A stretch of 64,000 nucleotides of DNA from positions 721,841-785,840 of the forward strand of contig NZ_MLQR01000001.1 in NCBI RefSeq assembly GCF_001866005.1. Direction: 5' to 3'. Made by a program: the position numbers and the translations under genes. Source of the DNA: Anaerobacillus alkalilacustris (GTDB lineage Bacteria; Bacillota; Bacilli; Bacillales; Anaerobacillaceae). The notes under the pieces were generated by a model. It did not search any database, had not been told where the DNA came from, and worked only from the letters and a program-made list of their open reading frames with translations. Of this stretch, positions 58,312-64,000 are shown piece after piece. The stretch's first letter is position 1, and each line of letters starts with the position of its first letter.

Positions 58312-58828
58312 TGGCTCTTCGCTAATTTCTATTGGAACACAAGATTTCATAAAGAATAATAGTCTAGTAATCTTCTCAACTTTTACTAGGGTTTCATACT
58401 TAAACTTGTTAGCTGTTGCATAGATCATGGCAATAAAGTTTTCGATTGATCGGTAGCCTCTTGCTTTCCGCTTCGATGCTTGAACAAGGCTATTAATTCC
58501 TTCAAGTAAACCATTGGTCATCCTTGAGGTGAACCAACGTAAGATGCCTTTTTCATGTTTTTTGAGTGAACGAGCAACTTCTACCATGGGCTCTAAACGA
58601 GACCGTATAGCCCAGTTGTACCAATCATCAAAATACCAACCTGAAAATAGTTGGCTTGTAGACCAAAGTCCCTGCAGAGCTAGTCTTAACCGATAAGCCT
58701 TAGCTGTATTCAAATGACTATCTTTTAACTTCATAAGCTTTTCTTGTTGGTACTGCGATAGGTTTTGTGAGTTTTTCAACCATAAATAACGTGTTTTTTT
58801 AAGCAATGGCTCATCATTCTGTTCCTGT
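58312..58828 (-). pseudogene. ISL3-family transposase, C-terminal fragment
   Basis: About 170 codons in frame from the junction at 58828. SRMTNGLLEGINSLVQASKR and ARGYRSIENFIAMIYA are the C-terminal motifs of ISL3 transposases, with a DDE-type Glu in EGIN. The right IS end GGCTCTTCGCTAATTTCTAT is at 58312. The 5' two thirds of the gene are missing: the sequence jumps into 16S rRNA at 58829 through the shared bases ACAGGA. Confidence 0.8.
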
Positions 58829-59066
58829 ATCCTGTAGTGTTAGGTAAACCCAACTTTCACTTTAGAACCATGAGGTTCCAAAGATTATCCGGTATTAGCT
58901 TCGGTTTCCCGAAGTTATCCCAGTCTACAGGGCAGGTTGCCCACGTGTTACTCACCCGTCCGCCGCTAACTCTCATAAAGCAAGCTTTAATTGAGTTCGC
59001 TCGACTTGCATGTATTAGGCACGCCGCCAGCGTTCGTCCTGAGCCAGGATCAAACTCTCCATAAAA
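58829..59066 (-). rRNA. rrs: 16S rRNA, 5' fragment only (about 238 nt), locus 4
   Basis: Starts at TTTTATGGAGAG like the other three and differs from them at one base (GGAACC for GGAGCC). It ends at CACTACAGGAT and is fused to the ISL3 transposase. No 23S or 5S follows. Confidence 0.88.
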
Positions 59067-59115
59067 GTGTTTGATAATGCTCAAAATAAAACATTGACGA
59101 GATATTTACTATCTC

Positions 59116-59247
59116 TTTTTTGTCTAGCTTCAGACACCATCAACTCGAGACACTTCAGTTCATCAAACGAAGTCAAAAACCGACTTCTTATTGCTGACCT
59201 TCTAGTGCTTTTCGTTGATAAGCGGGTGTCTTCCGCCTTTCATATTC
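59116..59247 (-). repeat. Dispersed repeat I, inserted in the 16S leader of locus 4
   Basis: Same element and same position as repeat H at 42190-42321, with several substitutions. On the minus strand it ends TGATGGTGTCTGAAGCTAGACA. Confidence 0.75.
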
Positions 59248-59312
59248 GCTTGGCTGTGTGTTCAGTTTTCAAAGAACAATCTACTTTTTCCTGTTTCAAC
59301 AACAAGAAATTG

Positions 59313-59341
59313 ATTATATTACAATAATTCTCTTGAGTCAA
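59313..59341 (-). promoter_or_regulatory. Sigma-A promoter of rRNA locus 4
   Basis: Minus strand TTGACT, 17-bp spacer, TATAAT. Only one promoter is clear here; tRNA cluster 1 ends about 150 bp upstream and may read through. Confidence 0.82.
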
Positions 59342-59486
59342 TACTTTTTAAACTAATCATTTTAGTTTGTTTATTCTATACATTTGTCATCAAATAAAAC
59401 TAATATGAAGTATTAAAACATTTTAGTATCTGCACTAAAAGCTCCTCAACGCAATATTACAACGATGGATAATCAGGAAATACTAA

Positions 59487-59575
59487 TGGTACCGAGGGCC
59501 GGACTTGAACCGGCACGATAGTCACCTACCGCAGGATTTTAAGTCCTGTGTGTCTGCCAATTCCACCACCCCGGC
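59487..59575 (-). tRNA. tRNA-Leu (UAA)
   Basis: 89 nt with encoded CCA. Long variable arm of a class II tRNA; anticodon loop ACTTAAAAT. Last gene of tRNA cluster 1 in transcription order. Confidence 0.93.
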
Positions 59576-59592
59576 AAAGCAGACTATAAAAT

Positions 59593-59667
59593 TGGAGCGG
59601 AAGACGAGATTCGAACTCGCGACCCCCACCTTGGCAAGGTGGTGTTCTACCACTGAACTACTCCCGC
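59593..59667 (-). tRNA. tRNA-Gly (GCC)
   Basis: Acceptor GCGGGAG, anticodon loop CTTGCCAAG, T-arm GAGTTCGAATCTC, CCA encoded. Confidence 0.95.
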
Positions 59668-59678
59668 GAAACAAATTG

Positions 59679-59762
59679 TGGTGCGGGTGAAGGGACTCGA
59701 ACCCCCACGTCAAAGACACTAGATCCTAAGTCTAGCGCGTCTGCCAATTCCGCCACACCCGC
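59679..59762 (-). tRNA. tRNA-Leu (UAG)
   Basis: Class II tRNA, anticodon loop ACTTAGGAT, acceptor GCGGGTG, CCA encoded. Confidence 0.94.
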
Positions 59763-59790
59763 GTATGGATTTTTTTGCTAGGCAAAAAAA

Positions 59791-59867
59791 TGGTGAGCCA
59801 TGAAGGATTCGAACCTTCGACCCTCTGATTAAAAGTCAGATGCTCTACCAACTGAGCTAATGGCTCC
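59791..59867 (-). tRNA. tRNA-Lys (UUU)
   Basis: Acceptor GGAGCCA, anticodon loop ACTTTTAAT, T-arm GGTTCGAATCC, CCA encoded. Confidence 0.95.
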
Positions 59868-59880
59868 TAAAATATAAGAG

Positions 59881-59953
<73 letters not shown>

Positions 59954-60002
59954 ATATATAGGTAAGTTATTTTCGCTCCACTTTAGTTACGCAAAAAAAC
60001 TC

Positions 60003-60078
<76 letters not shown>

Positions 60079-60096
60079 ACACTTTTTTTAAAAAAA

Positions 60097-60172
60097 TGGC
60101 GGACCCGACCGGGATCGAACCGGCGATCTCCTGCGTGACAGGCAGGCATGTTAACCGCTACACCACGGGTCC
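60097..60172 (-). tRNA. tRNA-Asp (GUC)
   Basis: Acceptor GGACCCG, anticodon loop CTGTCACG, CCA encoded. Confidence 0.95.
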
Positions 60173-60193
60173 AAAATATATTTACAAAATAGT

Positions 60194-60270
<77 letters not shown>

Positions 60271-60414
60271 GTAATATAAATTAATCAATTTAACTTTGCT
60301 TTTGATGTAACGACTCGCTCTTCCTCTACTAGCAATGCTCTGCAACTGTTGCATCGAGCTGCGGTGCTTATCCTTCGAAACAAACTCAATGTGCTCCATC
60401 CAGTGATAATAGTA
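60271..60414. other. Spacer with a diverged copy of the TTTGCATCGAG module
   Basis: Between tRNA-fMet and tRNA-Val. CTAGCAATGCTCTGCAACTG and TTGCATCGAGCTGCGG recall the unit found after the 5S genes at 7460-7650. No gene. Confidence 0.4.
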
Positions 60415-60490
60415 TGGTGGAGGATGACGGGATCGAACCGCCGACCCCCTGCTTGTAAGGCAGGTGCTCTCCCAGCTGAGCTAATCCTCC
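60415..60490 (-). tRNA. tRNA-Val (UAC), copy 1
   Basis: Acceptor GGAGGAT, anticodon loop CTTACAAG, CCA encoded. Second copy at 63189-63264. Confidence 0.95.
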
Positions 60491-60562
60491 GTTAACAATA
60501 CGATTACACTTACACCTTAACTTGACGTTTTCATCTTAACAAACATTCTGATTATAAGCAAA

Positions 60563-60637
60563 TGGTGACCCGTACGGGATTCGAACCCGTGTTACCGCCG
60601 TGAAAGGGCGGTGTCTTAACCGCTTGACCAACGGGCC
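60563..60637 (-). tRNA. tRNA-Glu (UUC), copy 1
   Basis: Acceptor GGCCCGT, anticodon loop CTTTCACG, CCA encoded. Second copy at 63305-63379. Confidence 0.95.
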
Positions 60638-60715
60638 AATAACTAGTTATATCAGGCACTTTGAATATTTAAGTAGAATTAATAAAGTTAAGCTTGGTAT
60701 GGTATGGTATGGGTT

Positions 60716-60792
<77 letters not shown>

Positions 60793-60799
60793 ATTCTTT

Positions 60800-60873
60800 T
60801 GGAGCGGGTGATGAGAATCGAACTCACAACATCAGCTTGGAAGGCTGAGGTTTTACCACTAAACTACACCCGC
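60800..60873 (-). tRNA. tRNA-Gly (UCC), copy 1
   Basis: Acceptor GCGGGTG, anticodon loop CTTCCAAG, CCA encoded. Duplicate at 63665-63738. Confidence 0.95.
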
Positions 60874-60979
60874 ATTGATAAATTTATTATATTATATAGA
60901 TTTATTACCGCATTTTGGCCTTATCATGTCTCTTCCTCTGCATGTTAATTCATAGATGGTTATGCGTCGAGACAACTCG

Positions 60980-61001
60980 GGGTTTTACCACTAAACTACA
61001 T
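60980..61001 (-). pseudogene. Relic of a tRNA-Gly 5' half
   Basis: Minus strand TGTAGTTTAGTGGTAAAACC matches positions 6-25 of the tRNA-Gly(UCC) at 60800-60873, then diverges. No anticodon arm follows. Probably left by unequal recombination or partial duplication. Confidence 0.65.
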
Positions 61002-61052
61002 CAACAGTGTCATTTTTTAATTTAATAATATGATAATAAACACCCCAAAAAT

Positions 61053-61127
61053 TGGCTGGGCTATCTGGATTCGAACCAGAGAATGACGGAGTCAAAGTCC
61101 GTTGCCTTACCGCTTGGCTATAGCCCA
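61053..61127 (-). tRNA. tRNA-Gln (UUG)
   Basis: Acceptor TGGGCTA, anticodon loop CTTTGACT, CCA encoded. Confidence 0.95.
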
Positions 61128-61141
61128 CTAATATAATAACA

Positions 61142-61218
61142 TGGGGCGATCGATGGGAATCGAACCCACGAATGCCGGAGCCACAATCCGGTGCGTTAAC
61201 CACTTCGCCACGACCGCC
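61142..61218 (-). tRNA. tRNA-His (GUG)
   Basis: Extra 5' G (G-1) opposite C73, anticodon loop TTGTGGC, CCA encoded. Confidence 0.95.
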
Positions 61219-61235
61219 ATGTTAATTATCTTCAA

Positions 61236-61309
61236 TGGCAGGGGCAGTAGGAATCGAACCCACACTGGAGGTTTTGGAGACCTCTGTTCTACCGTTAAAC
61301 TATGCCCCT
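61236..61309 (-). tRNA. tRNA-Trp (CCA)
   Basis: Acceptor AGGGGCA, anticodon loop CTCCAAAA, terminal CCA encoded. Confidence 0.95.
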
Positions 61310-61321
61310 ATAAAATCTAAA

Positions 61322-61405
61322 TGGTGGAGGGGGACGGATTCGAACCGCCGAACCCTAAGGAGCGGATTTACAGTCCGCCGCGTTTAGCCACTTCGCTACC
61401 CCTCC
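61322..61405 (-). tRNA. tRNA-Tyr (GUA)
   Basis: Class II tRNA, acceptor GGAGGGG, anticodon loop CTGTAAAT, CCA encoded. Confidence 0.95.
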
Positions 61406-61431
61406 ATAATATTAAATTGGTTGGTTATTGA

Positions 61432-61524
61432 TGGCGGAGGAAGAGGGATTCGAACCCCCGCACGGTTTAACCCGCCTGTCGGTTTTCAAGACCGATCCCT
61501 TCAGCCGGACTTGGGTATTCCTCC
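61432..61524 (-). tRNA. tRNA-Ser (UGA)
   Basis: Class II tRNA of 93 nt, anticodon loop CTTGAAAA, CCA encoded. Confidence 0.95.
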
Positions 61525-61547
61525 GTATCACTTCAAAACAATTATGT

Positions 61548-61624
61548 TGGTAGCGGCAGAGGGGATCGAACCCCCGACCTCACGGGTATGAACCGTACGC
61601 TCTAGCCAGCTGAGCTACGCCGCC
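61548..61624 (-). tRNA. Elongator tRNA-Met (CAU)
   Basis: Acceptor GGCGGCG, anticodon loop TTCATACC, CCA encoded. The body matches Bacillus elongator Met; the Ile-lysidine type cannot be fully excluded by eye. Confidence 0.9.
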
Positions 61625-61673
61625 AAAAAGTAAATAGGTAAGTTTTTTTACTCCACTTCGTTTCGCGAAAAAT

Positions 61674-61749
61674 TGGTGGAGCCTAGCGGGATCGAACCGC
61701 TGACCTCCTGCGTGCAAGGCAGGCGCTCTCCCAGCTGAGCTAAGGCCCC
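61674..61749 (-). tRNA. tRNA-Ala (UGC)
   Basis: Acceptor GGGGCCT, anticodon loop CTTGCACG, CCA encoded. First gene of cluster 1, about 40 bp after a strong promoter. Confidence 0.95.
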
Positions 61750-62284
61750 ATAATACATAAACTCTTAATATTTAGCGACAAAATTTATTATATCAGAACA
61801 ACATGTTCCGCGCAAGTGTTTTTTTGTTTTTTTATCGTCTACTTAAAAAGCATGGTTACAGCGACAAAATTTATAATAACACAAGTGGTGATTTTGTACA
61901 ACCATTTTCAAAAATGTTTTATTGATATTATCAAGCGCACTAAATAGTTTGTTCTACGCAAATACTTTTGTAAACCATAACTTCTTTAAAAAAATTTATT
62001 TTTTTGATCTTGTTATTAGTCTTCATGTATTAAGTATTACAACTAAACTTCTGTACCCTTAAAGTTTATTTTGCACACTTTGTGCATTCAACCTAATGTT
62101 TCTATTCAAAATCCTATTTTACACAATGAGCGAATATAGTGAGATGGAAGCCTTTTTTTAATGAAAGGAAATATAAATGTATCAAAATTTCAATTCTTTG
62201 TCATCACGTACTCTTTATTCACAAATTAAACTAGTAAACATTACAACAACTTAATAACTTTTGATTTAGAGTAAAAATTTACAA
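61750..62284. other. Promoter region of tRNA cluster 1 and empty spacer
   Basis: Holds two rRNA-type promoters (61787-61901). Beyond them about 380 bases show no credible gene, repeat or hairpin. Confidence 0.55.
61787..61901 (-). promoter_or_regulatory. Two tandem rRNA-type promoters of tRNA cluster 1
   Basis: Minus strand, both with 17-bp spacers: TTGTAC...TATTAT (61873-61901) and TTGCGC...TATAAT (61787-61815). Each is followed 5 nt after the -10 by TTGTCGCT, as at rRNA loci 2 and 3. Confidence 0.85.
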
Positions 62285-62320
62285 AAAGAAAAAGCGACCT
62301 CATCTAAGAGCGCTTCTTGA
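62285..62320 (-). terminator. Probable terminator of the small-gene pair
   Basis: Minus-strand arms AAGCG-CTC and GAG-CGCTT around TTAGAT, then TTTTCTTTTT. Confidence 0.6.
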
Positions 62321-62385
62321 CTTTATATAATATCTCTAACCTTACCTTATACTTAATTAACACAGAAACAATAACCTAAAATATT

Positions 62386-62634
62386 CTATACTATTTGTTC
62401 TTCTTCGTCACCTTTTATTATAAATTGTCTTTTATTAATCCGTTCATTTAAATAATTTTTCTTTAATAAATATTGTAGATGCGGAAGCGGCATTGAACCA
62501 TGTCCTTTACATTCATTAAGCTTAAATTGTACAATAGCACCCACCTGTCTAATAATAGTCATAGCATCTGCCGAATTAAAGTTACGTTTAACATCTTCCG
62601 AAATCTGGTATTCAGTCCCTACTTCAATTTTCAT
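62386..62634 (-). CDS. Hypothetical protein, 82 residues
   Basis: Not recognised. MKIEVGTEYQISEDVKRNFN, then a helix AMTIIRQVGAIVQFKLNE and a basic C-terminal half, no signal or membrane segment. ATG preceded by AAGGAGC at a good distance, which supports a real gene. It lies between the two tRNA clusters, downstream of the next small ORF. Confidence 0.6.
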   Translation of the reverse strand: MKIEVGTEYQISEDVKRNFNSADAMTIIRQVGAIVQFKLNECKGHGSMPLPHLQYLLKKNYLNERINKRQFIIKGDEEEQIV

Positions 62635-62683
62635 AATATTGCTCCTTTTTTAGTATCTCGTACTAGTATGCCACTAAACTTTG

Positions 62684-62833
62684 TTAATATACTTTTTCCT
62701 TTCCAGTGAATTTAGGTACTTTAAATGCGTTCCAGAAATCTAAAAGTCTAAATTCACTTTTAAAATCCCTTTCTTGCATTTCGATCGGCGCCATGTCCCA
62801 TTGAATATCATGTCGATAGATTTTATCATTCAT
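62684..62833 (-). CDS. Hypothetical protein or fragment, 49 residues
   Basis: MNDKIYRHDIQWDMAPIEMQ ... LLDFWNAFKVPKF. No family recognised. The start codon comes 4 bp after the end of dispersed repeat G and there is no Shine-Dalgarno, so the repeat may have replaced the true 5' end. Could be an intact small gene or a cut one. Confidence 0.4.
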   Translation of the reverse strand: MNDKIYRHDIQWDMAPIEMQERDFKSEFRLLDFWNAFKVPKFTGKEKVY

Positions 62834-62837
62834 AACA

Positions 62838-62996
62838 AGAAAAGCGCAAGGCACCCGTCTATCGGCGACAAACACTGGAAGACCAGCTCGTAGCGGTCGG
62901 GTTTTTGACCGAAAGAGAAGGTCTGAATTGATCGAGCCGATGGCGCCTGGAGCTAGACAGTTTCCAAGTTAGAAATTTATAAATTCTGATACTGCA
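62838..62996 (+). repeat. Dispersed intergenic repeat, copy G
   Basis: Left end AAGAAAAGCGCAAGGCACCC, GACAAACACTGGAAGACC, CTCGTAGCGGTCGG, TTGATCGAGCCGATGGCGCC and right end TGGAGCTAGACAGTTTCC, AAGTTAGAAATTTATAAATT. The cleanest full copy without the inserted CTTCTGCGTCTG module. Confidence 0.85.
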
Positions 62997-62998
62997 AG

Positions 62999-63042
62999 AA
63001 AGAGGTTGCACAAAAGTAAAACCTTTTGTGCAACCTCTTTTA
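62999..63042 (-). terminator. Terminator after tRNA cluster 2
   Basis: Perfect 17-bp arms AAGAGGTTGCACAAAAG / CTTTTGTGCAACCTCTT with a short loop and T on the minus side. Lies just past tRNA-Thr. Confidence 0.88.
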
Positions 63043-63069
63043 AAATTTAATTTTATTTAATCTCAAGAG

Positions 63070-63142
<73 letters not shown>

Positions 63143-63188
63143 ATATATAGGTAAGTTATTTTTGCTACACTTTAGTTACAAAAAACTC

Positions 63189-63264
63189 TGGTGGAGGATG
63201 ACGGGATCGAACCGCCGACCCCCTGCTTGTAAGGCAGGTGCTCTCCCAGCTGAGCTAATCCTCC
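63189..63264 (-). tRNA. tRNA-Val (UAC), copy 2
   Basis: Identical to 60415-60490; CCA encoded. Confidence 0.95.
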
Positions 63265-63304
63265 GACATAAAATATTTTTATTATCTTATTACATCTAAA
63301 TCTT

Positions 63305-63379
63305 TGGTGACCCGTACGGGATTCGAACCCGTGTTACCGCCGTGAAAGGGCGGTGTCTTAACCGCTTGACCAACGGGCC
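63305..63379 (-). tRNA. tRNA-Glu (UUC), copy 2
   Basis: Identical to 60563-60637; CCA encoded. Confidence 0.95.
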
Positions 63380-63396
63380 ACTATTAAAACCGCGAC

Positions 63397-63487
63397 TGGC
63401 GGAGAAGGAGGGATTTGAACCCTCGCGCCGCTTACACGACCTACACCCTTAGCAGGGGCGCCTCTTCAGCCACTTGAGTACTTCTCC
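63397..63487 (-). tRNA. tRNA-Ser (GCU)
   Basis: Class II tRNA of 91 nt, anticodon loop CTGCTAAG, CCA encoded. Confidence 0.95.
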
Positions 63488-63493
63488 TTAATA

Positions 63494-63568
63494 TGGCTCC
63501 ACAGGTAGGACTCGAACCTACGACCGATCGGTTAACAGCCGATTGCTCTACCACTGAGCTACTGTGGA
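63494..63568 (-). tRNA. tRNA-Asn (GUU)
   Basis: Acceptor TCCACAG, anticodon loop CTGTTAAC, CCA encoded. Confidence 0.95.
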
Positions 63569-63580
63569 ATTAATCTAGTA

Positions 63581-63657
<77 letters not shown>

Positions 63658-63664
63658 ATTCTTT

Positions 63665-63738
63665 TGGAGCGGGTGATGAGAATCGAACTCACAACATCAG
63701 CTTGGAAGGCTGAGGTTTTACCACTAAACTACACCCGC
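63665..63738 (-). tRNA. tRNA-Gly (UCC), copy 2
   Basis: Identical to 60800-60873; CCA encoded. Confidence 0.95.
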
Positions 63739-63755
63739 ATTTATAATCAACCGCA

Positions 63756-63832
63756 TGGTCGGGAAGACAGGATTTGAACCTGCGACCCCCTGGTCCCAAA
63801 CCAGGTGCTCTACCAAGCTGAGCCACTTCCCG
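63756..63832 (-). tRNA. tRNA-Pro (UGG)
   Basis: Acceptor CGGGAAG, anticodon loop TTTGGGAC, CCA encoded. Confidence 0.95.
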
Positions 63833-63840
63833 TTATTTTA

Positions 63841-63917
63841 TGGCGCGCCCTGAGAGATTCGAACTCCCGACCTTTTGATTCGTAGTCAAACACTCTATCC
63901 AGCTGAGCTAAGGGCGC
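63841..63917 (-). tRNA. tRNA-Arg (ACG)
   Basis: Acceptor GCGCCCT, anticodon loop CTACGAAT. The A34 is the target of TadA, encoded at 13014-13484. CCA encoded. Right-most tRNA; the last 80 bases of the window hold no gene. Confidence 0.95.
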
Positions 63918-64000
63918 ATGTTGTTTATTCGATGATGTTATTCCAAGAAGATTAACGGACGATGTATTGCTCCGTAGATATCCTGTCTCTTCCTCTACAA

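Overview
The window is a low-GC, Gram-positive chromosome segment from a Bacillaceae member. Most of it is the conserved replication-origin-proximal neighbourhood of Bacillus, read in reverse: guaB-dacA-pdxS-pdxT-serS, then tadA, the large Bacillus-type SRP RNA, dnaX-yaaK-recR-yaaL-bofA, an rRNA locus, csfB, yaaO-tmk-darA-holB-ricT-yabA-trmN6-rsmI, nearly all on the minus strand. Sporulation genes (bofA, csfB) indicate an endospore former. Two NrfHA nitrite reductases, FNR-type operators and a full System I cytochrome c maturation operon point to an anaerobically respiring bacillus. An Anaerobacillus-like organism is my guess and is not proven here.

Layout. 1-6.7 kb: rsmI to yaaO housekeeping block. 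6.9-8.5 kb: csfB and a collapsed rRNA locus. 8.6-13.5 kb: bofA to tadA plus SRP RNA. 13.9-22.1 kb: insertion between tadA and serS carrying ccm genes (resA/ccmG-like, D, C, B, A, two small membrane proteins, two ccmH paralogues, F, E). 22.3-26.9 kb: two nrfHA operons. 27.3-33.2 kb: a peptide-type ABC importer with a divergent binding-protein gene. 33.7-41.1 kb: serS with T-box, pdxTS, dacA, guaB, yaaC. 41.4-44.3 kb: two more truncated rRNA loci with IS debris between them. 44.3-50 kb: accessory block with a PLD-helicase, a MazG-like protein, a frameshifted HIT gene, an HNH nuclease and an MNT/HEPN pair. 50.5-56.8 kb: Bce-type two-component system and two ABC exporters (peptide-antibiotic resistance). 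57-58.8 kb: cblS-cblT alpha-ribazole salvage and an ISL3 fragment. 58.8-63.9 kb: a fourth 16S fragment and 28 tRNA genes in two clusters.

Functional links. The ccm operon supplies covalent haem attachment for the two NrfH/NrfA pairs (9 haems per pair). Four palindromes TGTGA-N6-TCAC(A/T) sit upstream of the ccm operon and both nrf operons, one exactly at the class II position (-41.5), so one anaerobic regulator probably controls the whole block. The CcmE protein carries the Cys-type CXXXY haem motif in place of the usual His motif.

Caveats. All four 16S genes stop after about 240-330 nt and no 23S is present, so the rRNA loci are almost certainly collapsed or mis-joined in assembly. Gene order across 41.6-44.3 kb and near 58.8 kb should not be trusted. 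A dispersed non-coding repeat family (about nine copies, two of them inside rRNA leaders) occupies many intergenic gaps.
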